A stretch of DNA of 64,000 nucleotides from Rhodopseudomonas sp. (GCF_013377015.1 NZ_JACABA010000001.1:269554-333553); one strand, 5' to 3'; positions 16,732-26,799 are shown, numbered from the stretch's first letter. The notes: a model not told the origin generated them from the sequence alone. A program made the numbers and translations.

Positions 16732-17844
16732 TCATCTCAGAAACTGTCTGAAGCGCTGCAGCGAAAAAGCGAAAAGGATCGTCCCGATCCCAAGCAGCGC
16801 GACCAACTGCGGCCAGACCACGTCGAGGCCGGCGCCCCGGAACAGGATCGACTGCGCCAGGATGACGAAGTGGGTGTTCGGCGCGGCGAGCATCAGGTCC
16901 TGAATGATCTGCGGCATGCTCTCCCGCGGCGTCAGCCCTCCCGACAGGACTTGCAGCGGCAGCATGATCAGCATCAGCAGCAGTCCGAACTGCGGCATCG
17001 TGCCCGCCAGCGTCGCCAGGAAGATACCCATCGAGGTCGTTGCGAACAGATGCAGCGCCGCCCCGAACAGGAACAGCAGCACCGAGCCCTGGATCGGGAC
17101 CGAGAGCAGCCCTTGGACAACCAGTATCAGCGATACGCTGGACGCCAGCAGAACGACCAGGCCCATCGACCAGATCTTGCTTGCCATGATCTCGAACGGG
17201 GTAACCGGCATCACCAGCAGATGTTCGATGGTGCCGTGCTCGCGCTCGCGGATCAGCGCCGCCCCGGTCAGAATGATCGAGAGCATGGTGATCGCGGTGA
17301 TCACCTCGTGAACCGCACCGAACCAGCCCCTGTTGAGTTGCTGATTGAACCGCGTTCGCAACGCCAAGTCGACGGGCACTTTGGTGGCGGCCCGGTAGTG
17401 GCTCAGGAACTCGCTGATTTCGCTGGACACGATCGACTGCACATAGCCACCTCCGGTGAAGGCCTGGGTCATGCGGGTGGCGTCGATGTTGAGCTGGATG
17501 GTCGGCGATCTGCCCGCCAGCAGGTCACGTTGGAAGTCCGGCGGAATGTCGAGCGCGAAAGTGTCGAGGCCGGAGTCCATCCGGCTGTCCATCTCGCGCT
17601 GGGTGATCAGCCGCGGGATCAGGAAATACGGCGGATTGAACGCGGTGATGATGCGGGACGAAACCGGCGACTGATCCTCGTCGACCACGGCGATCGCCGC
17701 GCGGTTGAGGGTCTCGGGGATCGCCTTCGATCCGGTATAGATCGAGACGGTGAAGGCGTAGAAGATCAGGAACAGCAGCATCGGATCCCGGCCGAGGCCG
17801 CGCAATTCCTTGACGCCAAGCTGCAGGATATTGGCCAGGCGCAT
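16732..17844 (-). CDS. yhhJ: ABC-2 type permease, YhhJ-like
   Basis: 370 residues. The start at 17844 follows the rbbA stop by 2 bp; the track's 626-residue ORF is an extension in the shadow of rbbA. One N-terminal membrane helix (about 25-45) is followed by a large periplasmic domain (to about 170) and five helices in the C-terminal half. It includes the ABC-2 signature region LIREREHGTIEHLLVMPVTPFEIM. Size and order (yhiI-rbbA-yhhJ) match the E. coli YhhJ/RbbA/YhiI set, a MacB-unlike ABC-2 exporter with a membrane fusion protein. The substrate is unknown. It probably pairs with the membrane half of RbbA to form the channel. Confidence 0.88.
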   Translation of the reverse strand: MRLANILQLGVKELRGLGRDPMLLFLIFYAFTVSIYTGSKAIPETLNRAAIAVVDEDQSPVSSRIITAFNPPYFLIPRLITQREMDSRMDSGLDTFALDIPPDFQRDLLAGRSPTIQLNIDATRMTQAFTGGGYVQSIVSSEISEFLSHYRAATKVPVDLALRTRFNQQLNRGWFGAVHEVITAITMLSIILTGAALIREREHGTIEHLLVMPVTPFEIMASKIWSMGLVVLLASSVSLILVVQGLLSVPIQGSVLLFLFGAALHLFATTSMGIFLATLAGTMPQFGLLLMLIMLPLQVLSGGLTPRESMPQIIQDLMLAAPNTHFVILAQSILFRGAGLDVVWPQLVALLGIGTILFAFSLQRFRQFLR

Positions 17845-17846
17845 GC

Positions 17847-20639
17847 TTAGTCCGCCTGTTTCTTGAGAAGCGCGGCGCCAAGGCCCAGCAACAACGGTAT
17901 CGCGATCAGCAGCGGCACGAACGAGCCCACCAGATCGCCGAAGCCGAGTGCTTTCGAGAACGTGCCGCGCGTGATGTTGACGAAATATGTGGTCGGATAG
18001 ATCCGTCCGATCAGGGCGCCGAACCCCTGCAGCGACGACACCGGATCGGTCAATCCGGAAAATTGAACAGCCGGGATCAGGGTGAGCAGCGCAGTTCCGA
18101 AGATCGCCGCAATCTGGCTGCTCATGAAGGTCGACAGCACAAGTCCCATGCTCGTCGCGATAATGACGTAGAGCAACGCTGCTCCCGTGTAGGTCACGAG
18201 GCTCCCGGTAAACGGGACGCGAAAGACGAAGGCTGCGAAGGCGGTCAGCAGGAGCGCGTTCAGCATCGCAAGCACGACATAGGGAATCTGCTTGCCGATC
18301 AGGAATTCGAACCGCGTGACCGGCGTCGCGTAGAAATTGATGATCGATCCAAGCTCCTTCTCCCGGACCACACTGAGCACCGCCAGCATGGCGGGTATCA
18401 TCAACAGCAGCAGCGGGATCACCGCGGGCGCCATCGCAACGAGACTTTTGACATCCGGATTGTATCGGTAACGGAGCTCGATCTGAAAGCTGCTCGCCGT
18501 CGCGGCGGCGCCGTAGATCTCCCGCGCCTTCTGGGTCAGCCAGCTCAGGTGCATGGCCTGGACGTAGCCGCGTGCGGTCTCTCCCCGCATCGGCATCGCA
18601 CCGTCGATCCATGCGCCGATCTCGACGTCGCGTCCGTGTGCGACGTCACGTGCGAAACCCGGCGGAATCTCGATCGCGACGGTGAGCTGGCCGCTGCGCA
18701 TGCGCCGATCGAGATCCGCATAGTCGATGATCGGATCTCCTTCCTTGAAATAGCGCGAACCGGCGATTTGCAGGATATAGTCGCGGCTGATCGTGGTGTC
18801 GTCGCGGTCTAGCGCCGCGAACGACAGCTTCTCGACATCGAGGTTGATGCCGTAGCCCAATACGAACAACAGGATGATGCTGCCGATGGTGGCAAGCGTG
18901 GCGCGGATCGGGTCGCGGCGCAGTTCGAGCGCCTCGCGCCCTGTGTAAGCCAGCATGCGCCGCAGATCGAACAGCCGCCTGGTCTGGCCATGAGCCGCGA
19001 CCGCGCGCTCGGCCGGCGCGGCCTCGGGCGCGGGGGCGGCAGCGGCAGCGGCGTTCGATGGCGCGGCTTCCGTCTGTTCGATGGCATCCTCCAGATAGGC
19101 GATGAAGGCCTGTTCGAGGGTGGCGGCCGAACGCAGTTCGACGATCTTGGCGGGCGCATCGCTGACCAGCACCCGGCCGGCATGCATCAGCGAGACGCGG
19201 TCGCAGCGCTCGGCTTCGTTCATGAAATGCGTGGAGATGAAGATCGTGACGTTGTCCTTGCGGGACAGGTCGGAGAGGATTTGCCAGAAACTGTCGCGGG
19301 CCACCGGATCGACGCCGGAGGTCGGTTCGTCGAGAATCAGGATGTCGGGCGAATGGATCATCGCCACCGCCAGCGACAGACGCTGGCGGACGCCGAGCGG
19401 AAGCGGGGCCGGCAGCGAATCCATCACCTCGCCCAGATCGAACCGCTTTGCCATCTCGGCGATCCGCGCCGGAATGTCTGCGGGGGTCATGCGGAACAGG
19501 CGCGCGTGCAGTTCGAGGTTCTGTCTGACCGTCAGTTCTGAATACAGCGAGAAGCCCTGCGACATGTAGCCGACGCGGCGCCGGACATTCATGTCGTTCG
19601 GGTCGATTTCGTTTCCGAACAGCCTGGCTTTGCCCTCGCTAGCCGGCAACAGTCCGGTCAGCATCTTCATCGTCGTGGTCTTGCCGCAGCCGTTCGAGCC
19701 GAGGAAGCCGAAGATTTCGCCGCGCTCAATGCGGAAGCTCACATCGTCGACGGCGGTGAAATCGTCGAACCGCATGGTGAGGTGCTCGGCTTCGATCGCG
19801 ACGTCGCCGTCAAGTGACGCGGCGCGCGGCGGAATCGTCACCCCCGCATAGCCTTGGCGATCCTGTTCCGGGAGCAGAGCGATGAAGGCGGCATCGAGCG
19901 TGGCCACGCCGGTCTGCCGCAGCAGGTCAGTCGGCGCGCCGGTGGCGAGTACGCGCCCGGCATTCATCGCCACCAGCCAGTCGAAACTTGCCGCCTCTTC
20001 CATATAGGCGGTCGCGACGATCACGCTCATCCCGTCGCGGCTGCCGCGAATTTCCTCGATCAATTGCCAGAACTGGCGGCGCGACAATGGATCGACGCCG
20101 GTGGTGGGTTCGTCGAGGATCAGCAAGTCTGGGTCGTGGATCAACGCGCAGCACAGGCCGAGTTTTTGCTTCATGCCACCCGACAGCTTGCCTGCCGGAC
20201 GATCGGCGAATGGCGCCAGCCCGGTGCTTTGCAGAAGTTGCTGGATCCGGCGCTTGCGTTCGCGATTGTTGTGGCCGAACAGACGGCCGAAGAAGTCCAC
20301 ATTCTCGAACACGGAGAGCGTCGGATAGAGATTCTTGCCGAGCCCCTGCGGCATGTAGGCGATTCGCGGGCAGGTCAGCCTCCGCTGCGTGGCATCGGCG
20401 ATGTCGGCGCCCAGCACCTCGACGCGACCGTTCTGAATGACGCGGGCGCCGGCGATCAGCGACAGCAGCGTGGACTTGCCGACACCGTCGGGCCCGATCA
20501 GTCCGACCATGCAGCCGGCGGGCAGGTCGAGGGTGATGGCCTCGAGTGCCACGGTCTTGCCGTAGGACTGTCCGACAGCGTTCAGGCGCACGACAGGCGG
20601 CGGAGCGACAGCCGCCGGCTCGGTCGCGCGGTCGCTCAT
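17847..20639 (-). CDS. rbbA: RbbA-like fused ABC ATPase/permease
   Basis: 930 residues, three parts. The first ABC domain has Walker [10 protein letters not shown] (about 48), signature LSGGMKQKL and Walker [14 protein letters not shown]. The second ABC domain has GSNGCGKTT, the divergent signature [12 protein letters not shown] and [12 protein letters not shown]. The C-terminal ABC-2 permease (about 555-930) has six predicted helices and a periplasmic loop. The non-canonical second signature is a feature of the RbbA family. E. coli RbbA was named for ribosome association, but the gene context indicates export. I chose ATG 20639 because it overlaps the upstream stop as ATGA; the track start at 20672 would overlap by 37 bp. 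Confidence 0.92.
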   Translation of the reverse strand: MSDRATEPAAVAPPPVVRLNAVGQSYGKTVALEAITLDLPAGCMVGLIGPDGVGKSTLLSLIAGARVIQNGRVEVLGADIADATQRRLTCPRIAYMPQGLGKNLYPTLSVFENVDFFGRLFGHNNRERKRRIQQLLQSTGLAPFADRPAGKLSGGMKQKLGLCCALIHDPDLLILDEPTTGVDPLSRRQFWQLIEEIRGSRDGMSVIVATAYMEEAASFDWLVAMNAGRVLATGAPTDLLRQTGVATLDAAFIALLPEQDRQGYAGVTIPPRAASLDGDVAIEAEHLTMRFDDFTAVDDVSFRIERGEIFGFLGSNGCGKTTTMKMLTGLLPASEGKARLFGNEIDPNDMNVRRRVGYMSQGFSLYSELTVRQNLELHARLFRMTPADIPARIAEMAKRFDLGEVMDSLPAPLPLGVRQRLSLAVAMIHSPDILILDEPTSGVDPVARDSFWQILSDLSRKDNVTIFISTHFMNEAERCDRVSLMHAGRVLVSDAPAKIVELRSAATLEQAFIAYLEDAIEQTEAAPSNAAAAAAPAPEAAPAERAVAAHGQTRRLFDLRRMLAYTGREALELRRDPIRATLATIGSIILLFVLGYGINLDVEKLSFAALDRDDTTISRDYILQIAGSRYFKEGDPIIDYADLDRRMRSGQLTVAIEIPPGFARDVAHGRDVEIGAWIDGAMPMRGETARGYVQAMHLSWLTQKAREIYGAAATASSFQIELRYRYNPDVKSLVAMAPAVIPLLLLMIPAMLAVLSVVREKELGSIINFYATPVTRFEFLIGKQIPYVVLAMLNALLLTAFAAFVFRVPFTGSLVTYTGAALLYVIIATSMGLVLSTFMSSQIAAIFGTALLTLIPAVQFSGLTDPVSSLQGFGALIGRIYPTTYFVNITRGTFSKALGFGDLVGSFVPLLIAIPLLLGLGAALLKKQAD

Positions 20640-21706
20640 TGTAGTAGCTTTCCCTTGAGACTGGTCGGCCATTCTGCCGCTGGTTCCAGCTGGATATAGG
20701 CCATGCCGGGTAGGCCGGTCTTGACCTGCCGGATATATTTCTTGAGCAGCTCCGGAGAAATCCGCGCCTTGACCCGGAACATCAGCTTCAGACGTTCCTC
20801 CTCGGTTTCGACGGTCTTCGGCGTGAACTGCGCGACGTCGGCGACGAAGCTGGCCTTGGCGGGGATCACATATTGCGGAACCGCGTCGAGCACCAGGCGG
20901 ACATCGGTGCCGATCGCGACGCGCCCGGCCTGCGCGGTCGGCAGGAAGAACGTCATATACACATCGCTGAGATCGACGAGGTTGAGAACCCGACCTCCCG
21001 CGGAGAGAACTTCGCCGGGCTGCGCCACGCGGTATTGCACGCGCCCATCGCGCGGCGATCGCAACGTGCTGTCGTTGATCTCGACACTAATGCTCTCGAT
21101 CGCGGCCTGGGCGGCGTCGACTGCCGCGCCGGCATCGACCACTTGCGCCTTGGTGGCGCTGATTGCGGCTTCCGACGCGGCGATCTGGGCCTGGGCCGCG
21201 GCCACCGCGGCCTTCATTCCTTCGGCATTGGCGCGATCGTCGTCGAGCACCTGTTGGGATACCGCGCTGGTCTTGATCAATTGCGCCGAGCGCGCGAGCT
21301 TTCTGTCCGCAGCATCCAGTTGCGCTTCGCGCTGGGCCAGCACAGCCACCGCTGCCGTTCGTTCCGCTTCGCGCTGCACGACCAGACTCTTGGCGGTGTC
21401 GACGCTGATCGACGCCCGGTGCAACTGCGCCGTCGCCTGGCGGCGCTGGGCTTCCATCTGGTCGGTGTCCATCCGGGCAAGCACCTGCCCCGCCGTGACA
21501 AAATCGCCCTCGGCGACGAGGATTTCGCGGATCCGCCCGGCGGCCTTGGTTGAAATGTCGATCTCGATCGCTTCAATGCGGCCGTTGCCGCTGGCAATCC
21601 CGGGGGGCAGATCGGCTTTGCCGAATGTCAGCCAAGCGTAGTAACCGCCGATGCCGACAGCAATGGCGACGACGGCAATGAGCCAGCGCTTCCGGTCCAT
21701 TCTCAT
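20636..21706 (-). CDS. yhiI: HlyD-family membrane fusion protein, YhiI-like
   Basis: 356 residues: an N-terminal anchor helix (about 8-26), a lipoyl half-domain ([20 protein letters not shown]), and a long Ala/Gln-rich coiled-coil hairpin (about 85-205). These are followed by the second lipoyl half with [24 protein letters not shown] and a beta-barrel domain. It bridges the inner-membrane ABC transporter (RbbA/YhhJ) to an outer-membrane channel, which is not encoded here. First gene of the operon; the last bases overlap the rbbA start. The divergent TetR gene is the likely local regulator. Confidence 0.9.
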   Translation of the reverse strand: MRMDRKRWLIAVVAIAVGIGGYYAWLTFGKADLPPGIASGNGRIEAIEIDISTKAAGRIREILVAEGDFVTAGQVLARMDTDQMEAQRRQATAQLHRASISVDTAKSLVVQREAERTAAVAVLAQREAQLDAADRKLARSAQLIKTSAVSQQVLDDDRANAEGMKAAVAAAQAQIAASEAAISATKAQVVDAGAAVDAAQAAIESISVEINDSTLRSPRDGRVQYRVAQPGEVLSAGGRVLNLVDLSDVYMTFFLPTAQAGRVAIGTDVRLVLDAVPQYVIPAKASFVADVAQFTPKTVETEEERLKLMFRVKARISPELLKKYIRQVKTGLPGMAYIQLEPAAEWPTSLKGKLLQ

Positions 21707-21896
21707 CAGGGGAATCTTCTCTTGCCTGTCCGAGGCGGCGGCGGCGCAGCCTCGCTCGCGCGGACGTAAGATACCATTGTGTTTTGAAAATTAATTCGCA
21801 ACGCGGGATAAGACCTTGACTTGAATCAACAGCCGTTGACTCGGTGCGACGATATCGTGCGGAAAGTTCCATCGAGATTGATTTCGCGAGGCTCTG

Positions 21897-22484
21897 ATGC
21901 GGCGGCGTCCGGACGTGCAGCCTGCGGTCGCCACGCGCGACCGCATCCTGAATGCTGCAGTTCTGCGGTTTTCAAGACACTCCTATGAAGCAACCGGGCT
22001 TCGGGACATCGCTGCCGATGTCGGCGTCGACGTCGCTTATGTGCATCGGTGTTTCGGCTCCAAGGAGCGCCTGTTCGCCGAGGCCGTCGGAGCGGCCATG
22101 GAACCAGCTCTGCTTCTCAACGGGCCTGCCGACGAACTCGCCGGGGCGCTGGCGAAGCAGATCTTTGCGCACGACGCCGCGCGTGGCCGCGACGAGGTCG
22201 GACCGCTCGACATCGTCATCCGCTCGCTTTCGAGTCCGGAGGCGTCACGCGTGTTGACGGAATTCATCGTCAAAGATTTCATCCAGCCGCTGGCCGGCAA
22301 GCTCGATCAGCCGGCGGCAGCGCGGGCCGCCGTGATCGCCGCGTTCCTGGCCGGGCTCGGCATTCTCCGCAACGTGCTTCGCATCTCGCCTTTGCAGGAG
22401 GCCGAGGGCGGCGACGTCGAGCATCTGATTGCAAGCGCGATCGGGCAGATGATCAATGCCGGCGTCGGCGTCCGGCCCGCATAG
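21897..22484 (+). CDS. TetR-family transcriptional regulator
   Basis: 195 residues. The N-terminal helix-turn-helix reads RDRILNAAVLRFSRHSYEATGLRDIAADVGVDVAYVHRCFGSKERLFAEAV, a full TetR_N domain. The C-terminal ligand domain is helical and divergent. It is transcribed away from the yhiI-rbbA-yhhJ operon across a 190-bp gap, the usual arrangement for a local repressor of an efflux system. The gap contains TTGACTTGAATCAA (21817-21830), with a TTGA/TCAA inverted repeat, and another TTGACT 13 bp further on. These could be operator or promoter parts, but no clean palindrome of TetR size was found. Confidence 0.88.
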   Translation: MRRRPDVQPAVATRDRILNAAVLRFSRHSYEATGLRDIAADVGVDVAYVHRCFGSKERLFAEAVGAAMEPALLLNGPADELAGALAKQIFAHDAARGRDEVGPLDIVIRSLSSPEASRVLTEFIVKDFIQPLAGKLDQPAAARAAVIAAFLAGLGILRNVLRISPLQEAEGGDVEHLIASAIGQMINAGVGVRPA

Positions 22485-22560
22485 TCCCTTGCGCTGCCCC
22501 CTCGGCCTTCGATCAGGTCCGCCTGACCGAAAATGCATTCAAAAAGATCGACGATTCGAT

Positions 22561-22670
22561 TCGTCATTGCGAGCCGAGGGTCGGCGCGGAGCGCCGCCCG
22601 ATGGCGAAGCAATCCAGGGCACCAAGCGAAGACTGTATTGCTTCGTCGCAAGTGCTCCTCGCAATGACGA
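22561..22670. repeat. palindromic intergenic repeat (CATTGCGAG family)
   Basis: A 110-bp element bounded by a 13-bp perfect inverted repeat TCGTCATTGCGAG ... CTCGCAATGACGA. The internal arms GGCGAAGCAATCC and GTATTGCTTCGTCGC are also partly complementary. It sits in the gap between the TetR gene and msrB. Elements starting CGTCATTGCGAG are common in this bacterial family as far as I recall. Confidence 0.75.
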
Positions 22671-22713
22671 ACTCAGACGCCTGATTTTGTTGAGCGCATC
22701 TTGAGTCAGACTC

Positions 22714-23208
22714 TCAGCTCGCCCCCGCCGTCGCCGGGTGGAACACCAAGGCAAAGCCGTCCATGCAGTAGCGCAGGCCGGTGGGCTTCGGGCCATCGTC
22801 GAAGACGTGGCCGAGATGGCCGCCGCAGCGGCGGCAATGCACCTCGGTCCGGGTCATGCCCAGCGTGCCGTCCTTGCGCTCGCCGACCGCGTTCGGCAGC
22901 GGCTGCCAGAAGCTCGGCCAGCCGGTGCCGCTCTCGAATTTGGTCTCGGAGGAGAACAGCGGCAGGTCACAGCCAGCGCAGGCGAAAGTGCCCTTGCGAT
23001 GCTCGTTCAGCAGCGGGCTGGAGCCCGGCCGCTCGGTGCCCTCCTCGCGCAGGATGTTGTACTGCATCGGGGTGAGCTGCTTCTTCCACTCCTCCGGGGT
23101 CTTTTCGATCTCGAATTTCTCCGCGGCGGCGCGCGCCGGCTGCAGCCAGCGGAAGCCGAACAAAGCGGCCATGGCGACGGAAGCGAGCAGAATGCGGCGA
23201 TCAATCAT
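22714..23208 (-). CDS. msrB: exported peptide methionine-(R)-S-oxide reductase MsrB
   Basis: 164 residues. MsrB reduces methionine-R-sulfoxide in proteins. A signal peptide ([27 protein letters not shown]) with a twin arginine suggests export to the periplasm, possibly by Tat. The catalytic domain has both zinc-binding CxxC pairs (FACAGCDLP and [13 protein letters not shown]) and the catalytic Cys in LRYCMDG. The start at 23208 is supported by GGAG; the track version adds 20 residues. No msrA or membrane electron donor (MsrQ type) is adjacent, so the reductant is unclear. Confidence 0.92.
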   Translation of the reverse strand: MIDRRILLASVAMAALFGFRWLQPARAAAEKFEIEKTPEEWKKQLTPMQYNILREEGTERPGSSPLLNEHRKGTFACAGCDLPLFSSETKFESGTGWPSFWQPLPNAVGERKDGTLGMTRTEVHCRRCGGHLGHVFDDGPKPTGLRYCMDGFALVFHPATAGAS

Positions 23209-23320
23209 GGTGTCTCCGTGCGAAGCGAGGGCGGTGGCATTGCCTGAGTTACGGCCGGCGGCGGCCAAGGTTACATCCCTGCCCGCAAACCCCGCTCACA
23301 ATGTCGCGAGGCAGTAATCC

Positions 23321-24793
23321 TCACTGCGCCGGGGTGGTCTCGTGCGGCTCGGCGGCCGCTGGCTGGTCCGCCAGCGCCGGCTTCGGCGGCCGCGGCGGGC
23401 GCGCCTGCCGGGCGTTCTGCTTGGCCGCCTCCAGCCGCGCTTCGTGGATCGCTTCGCGCGCCGCGGCGCGTTCGCGATAGCGCGCCAGCAGGCCCGCCGC
23501 GCTGGCGCCGGCGCGGACCGCGGTGCTGATCGCCTGGCCGGCGATCCGGCCGGTGCGGCCCCCGGCCCAGACCAGCTCGAACGGCGAAAACAGCCGCCAG
23601 CGCTCGTCGCCGTGCATGATCGCCTGCGCGATCAATTGCCCGGCCATCGCCGTGGTGTTGAGGCCCTGCCGCCCGAACCCGCTGGCGACCCACAGCCCGC
23701 GGCGCAATTGCCCGACCTGCGGCATGCCGTGGACGGTCTGGCCCACCACCCCGCTCCAGATCTGGTCGATCTCGACCGCGCCGAGCTGCGGAAACACCGT
23801 GCGGATCCGGCGCCGGATCGCGCCACCGAGCCGTTTCGGCTGCGCCGCCCAGGTGGTTTCCGGGCTCGACCATAGCAACCGGTCGCCGTCGACGATGCGG
23901 TAATGGTCGATGCCGTCGGTATCGGTCACCGAGCCGGCAAAGCTGATGGCCTCCGCCAGCCGCGCGCCGAGCGGCTGGGTCAGCGCCGCATAGCGCCAGA
24001 CCGGCAGCAGCGTGTCAGACAGCCGTTGCAACGGCGCGCCGAGATGGACATTGCCCGCCAGCACGATGTCGGAGGCGCGCAGCCGCGCTTCCGGGGTGAC
24101 GATCCGCTTTCGGATCCCGGACGGGTCGATGCTGACCGCCGGGGTGTCCTCGAAAATCCGCACCCCGGCCTGGCGCGCCAGCGCTTCGAGGCCGCGGAGG
24201 TATTTACGTCCGTCGAGCTGGAACGCGGTCGGGTAATGGATGGCGTGGAAATAGCGGTCGGTCTTCAGCACGTCGCGGACGTGGTCGATCTGCCAGCCCT
24301 CGACCTCGGTGCTGAAATCCTCGCCCAGCATCTGCAGCCGGCCGATCAGCCGGTCGCCGATATCGACGTTGGAAACCTCGAGCGCGCCCTGGGTCAGATT
24401 GATGCCGGGCATCGTTTCCTCGGTGGCGAGGTCGCGGACATAGTCCATCCCCAGTTTCGCCAGCGACCAGAGGTCGCGGGTATCGTGGAAGCCGATCCGG
24501 GCGATCAGATCGCCGATCGGCACGCCAAACCCCGGCATTACGGTGCCAATCTGATGGCCGGAGGCGTTCCAGCCGACCTGGCGAGCCTCCAGCACGGCGA
24601 CGCTGGCGCCCATCCGGGCCGCCTCCAGCGCCACGGTCAGGCCGGCGAGCCCGGCCCCGATCACACAGATATCGACGTCGAGATTGAAGCTCAGCCGGTC
24701 GCGGTGCGGAATCGCAAAGCCCACCGCGCCGGCCGGCGTGGGCGCAGGCGCGTCGTCCGGTCCTTTGGTCGCACTTGTCGCGGGCTGGGTCAT
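23321..24793 (-). CDS. FAD-dependent amine/glycine oxidase-type oxidoreductase
   Basis: 490 residues. The DAO fold is shown by the dinucleotide motif VDICVIGAGLAGLTVALEAARMGASVAVLEA (about residues 40-70), the flavin-loop GWNASGHQIGTVMPG, and the C-terminal WSGVVGQTVHGMPQVG...GLWVASGFGRQGLNTT, which closes the FAD site. This resembles gamma-glutamylputrescine oxidase (PuuB) and related enzymes that oxidise amines or amino acids to imine, giving H2O2 or passing electrons on. The C-terminal 70 residues form a basic Ala/Arg/Pro-rich tail (ARQARPPRPPKPALADQ) not found in the core enzyme. No polyamine genes are nearby, so the substrate is unknown. Confidence 0.8.
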   Translation of the reverse strand: MTQPATSATKGPDDAPAPTPAGAVGFAIPHRDRLSFNLDVDICVIGAGLAGLTVALEAARMGASVAVLEARQVGWNASGHQIGTVMPGFGVPIGDLIARIGFHDTRDLWSLAKLGMDYVRDLATEETMPGINLTQGALEVSNVDIGDRLIGRLQMLGEDFSTEVEGWQIDHVRDVLKTDRYFHAIHYPTAFQLDGRKYLRGLEALARQAGVRIFEDTPAVSIDPSGIRKRIVTPEARLRASDIVLAGNVHLGAPLQRLSDTLLPVWRYAALTQPLGARLAEAISFAGSVTDTDGIDHYRIVDGDRLLWSSPETTWAAQPKRLGGAIRRRIRTVFPQLGAVEIDQIWSGVVGQTVHGMPQVGQLRRGLWVASGFGRQGLNTTAMAGQLIAQAIMHGDERWRLFSPFELVWAGGRTGRIAGQAISTAVRAGASAAGLLARYRERAAAREAIHEARLEAAKQNARQARPPRPPKPALADQPAAAEPHETTPAQ

Positions 24794-24888
24794 GCCGTTT
24801 TCTTACGGACACCTTGGATGCTTGTCACCTTGTCCTGACGCGGCTTCTCGATTAATCCGCAGACGGGTCTCCCTTCCGGATTGCACAC

Positions 24889-25422
24889 ATGCGCCGTTTG
24901 ATTCTGCTGCGTCACGCCAAGACCGAGACGGACGCGCCGAGCGGCAAGGACCAGGACAGGCGTCTCGACGACCGCGGCCGGGTCGACGCCGCCGCGATCG
25001 CCGGCTGGCTGGTCCGCAACCGGCTGGTACCGGATGCGGCGCTGATTTCCACCGCGGTGCGGGCGCAGCAGACCTGGGAAATCATCAGCGGCGTGATCCC
25101 CGCCGAGCTGATGCCGATGCAGGTCGCGCATCTGCCGGAGCTTTACGGCGCCGGCGCCGCGCAATTGCTGCAGGAGATCCACGCCGTCGCCGACCAGCCG
25201 CGGCGGCTGTTGGTGGTCGGGCACAATCCCGGACTGCAGGAACTGGCGCTCGGGCTGACCTGCAACGGCACCGCCGCCGAGCGCAAGCCGCTGAACGGCA
25301 ACATGCCGACCAGCGGGCTGGCGGTGATCGATTTCGCGATCCGCGACTGGGCCGACGCCGCGTTCGGCGGCGGCAAGCTTTCGCATTTCGTCAGCCCGAA
25401 GATTTTGCGCGAGGCATCCTAG
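24889..25422 (+). CDS. SixA-like histidine phosphatase
   Basis: 177 residues of the histidine phosphatase (phosphoglycerate mutase) superfamily. The catalytic motif is RRLILLRHAKTE, with the phospho-acceptor His in RHAK at residue 9. The second conserved region is VVGHNPGLQELALGL. RHAK/RHAE with short size is typical of SixA, which dephosphorylates histidine phosphotransfer proteins. An orphan HPt protein is encoded in this window at 37.0 kb; a link is only conjecture. No signal peptide; cytoplasmic. It precedes a usp gene by 73 bp in the same direction. Confidence 0.85.
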   Translation: MRRLILLRHAKTETDAPSGKDQDRRLDDRGRVDAAAIAGWLVRNRLVPDAALISTAVRAQQTWEIISGVIPAELMPMQVAHLPELYGAGAAQLLQEIHAVADQPRRLLVVGHNPGLQELALGLTCNGTAAERKPLNGNMPTSGLAVIDFAIRDWADAAFGGGKLSHFVSPKILREAS

Positions 25423-25495
25423 GACGCCAGGTTCGTCATTGCGGCCGGTTTGATCTAGACTGCGCGCGAGGCCGACGCCCCGGAGCCAGACCCGC

Positions 25496-25921
25496 ATGTT
25501 CAAATCCATTCTCGTCCCGATCGACCTGTCCGACACCGACCTGACCAAGCCGGCGATCGACACCGCCGCCACGCTGGCGCAAACCTATCGCGGCACGGTC
25601 CGGCTGATCACCGTGATGCCGATGACGCCGGTGATGCTGGCCGAATATGTCCCGGCGGATTTCGACGCGCAGCAGCGCGAATTGTCCGAGCAGGGGCTGG
25701 CGAAAGTGGCACGCGAATCCGGCATCGACGCGGCGCGGATCTCCACCGTGGTGCGACAGGGCGGGATCTATCACGAGATCCTCGAAGAGGCCGCTGCCTG
25801 CGGCGCCGACCTGATCGTGATGACCTCGCACAAGCCGGCGATGCGGACCTACTTCCTCGGCTCCAACGCCGGCCATGTGGTGCGCTACGCCACCTGCTCG
25901 GTGCTGGTGGTGCGGCAGTGA
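25496..25921 (+). CDS. universal stress protein (UspA family)
   Basis: 141 residues, one Usp domain. It starts MFKSILVPIDLSDTDLTKPAIDTAATLAQ, and the nucleotide-binding end reads DLIVMTSHKPAMRTYFLGSNAGHVVRYATCSVLVVRQ. The ATP-binding G-2X-G-9X-G(S/T) motif is altered (no GRRG; LGSNAGHVVRYATCS), so ATP binding is uncertain. These proteins modulate stress survival in the cytoplasm. It is followed closely by a palindromic repeat element. Confidence 0.9.
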   Translation: MFKSILVPIDLSDTDLTKPAIDTAATLAQTYRGTVRLITVMPMTPVMLAEYVPADFDAQQRELSEQGLAKVARESGIDAARISTVVRQGGIYHEILEEAAACGADLIVMTSHKPAMRTYFLGSNAGHVVRYATCSVLVVRQ

Positions 25922-25970
25922 AGCCGGCAGCATCGTCGCGCTGAGATGATCCAGGCAATTCAATTGCGTT

Positions 25971-26098
25971 CGTCATTCCGGGGCGCGCGCAGCGCCAGCT
26001 GCGAGCGAACCCGGAATCTCGCACCACACTGACCAGGTCAACACCCGGCGCAGGATTCCGGGTTCGCTCGCCCAAGAGGCTCGCGCCCCGGAATGACG
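25971..26098. repeat. palindromic intergenic repeat, copy A (ATTCCGGGGCGCG family)
   Basis: A 128-bp element with 17-bp perfect terminal inverted repeats CGTCATTCCGGGGCGCG / CGCGCCCCGGAATGACG and an internal inverted pair GCGAACCCGGAATC / GATTCCGGGTTCGC. It lies 50 bp after the usp stop. Copies B (32117-32258) and C (34781-34830, half) share the same sequence. Confidence 0.9.
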
Positions 26099-26117
26099 AG
26101 CATGAAGTGATCGGCCC

Positions 26118-26738
26118 CTACGGCAACAACTCCTTCGGCAATTCCTCGAAGGTGTAGCTGCGCGGTTTGTTGCGGCGGATGAAGCCACCGACTTGCCAGC
26201 CGAACAGCGCGGCGAAGCCGACGATGAACAGCACGCCGCCCCATTGCGCGGTGGCGACCGCGCGCGCCAGCAGGCCCGTCATCGCCACGCCGAGCAGCGC
26301 GATCAGCACCATCGCGCCGATATGGATGGCGGGCTTCAGCCCGCCGACCAGCGCGGCGTGGCTGCCGACCTGTTGCATCCGCCGGTGCAGCGCCACGATG
26401 AAGGCGCGGTAGTCCTCGTCCTGCGGCGCCATCAGCGCCACGGTCTGCCAGGTGGTGGAGATGATGCTGACGCGGGCGCCTCCGACGTCTTCGAGATCGG
26501 CGCGAAACCGCCGCGATTGCATCGACACCGGCCGGTAGCTCAGCCGCACGCTGGCGATGGTGGCGTAGGGCCACAGCCCGGCCTTGCCGCCGACCCGCCA
26601 CGACAACCCGTCATCGGTGAGCTCGAACTGCTGCGCGGCGCCGACCAGCGAAGCCTTGTAGGCGTAGCTCGTGCCGGGCGCGGCTTTGTCGCGTCTTGCT
26701 TTTGAGATTGCGGCCAATGCGGTGGTCTCCCTGCGCAT
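26118..26738 (-). CDS. membrane protein with PH-like N-terminal domain, unknown function
   Basis: 206 residues, not recognised as a named family. The N-terminal 120 residues are soluble and beta-rich with YAYKASLVGAAQQFELTDDGLSWRVGG and IASVRLSYRPVSMQSRRFRADL, which looks like a bacterial PH-type fold. Two membrane helices follow (about 137-157 and 167-187), and the short C-terminal tail is RRNKPRSYTFEELPKELLP. It converges on usp across repeat A and is divergent from hicA. No functional clue in the context. Confidence 0.65.
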   Translation of the reverse strand: MRRETTALAAISKARRDKAAPGTSYAYKASLVGAAQQFELTDDGLSWRVGGKAGLWPYATIASVRLSYRPVSMQSRRFRADLEDVGGARVSIISTTWQTVALMAPQDEDYRAFIVALHRRMQQVGSHAALVGGLKPAIHIGAMVLIALLGVAMTGLLARAVATAQWGGVLFIVGFAALFGWQVGGFIRRNKPRSYTFEELPKELLP

Positions 26739-26799
26739 CCCTCATTGCAGGAGGGTCGGCCGGACGCAACTTGCGATCATGACTACCGCGCGTCAAAGT

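Noticed and set aside
16732-18612. 626-residue version of the YhhJ-like permease
   Set aside because: The first 256 residues lie out of frame over rbbA. The real start is ATG 17844, 2 bp after the rbbA stop.
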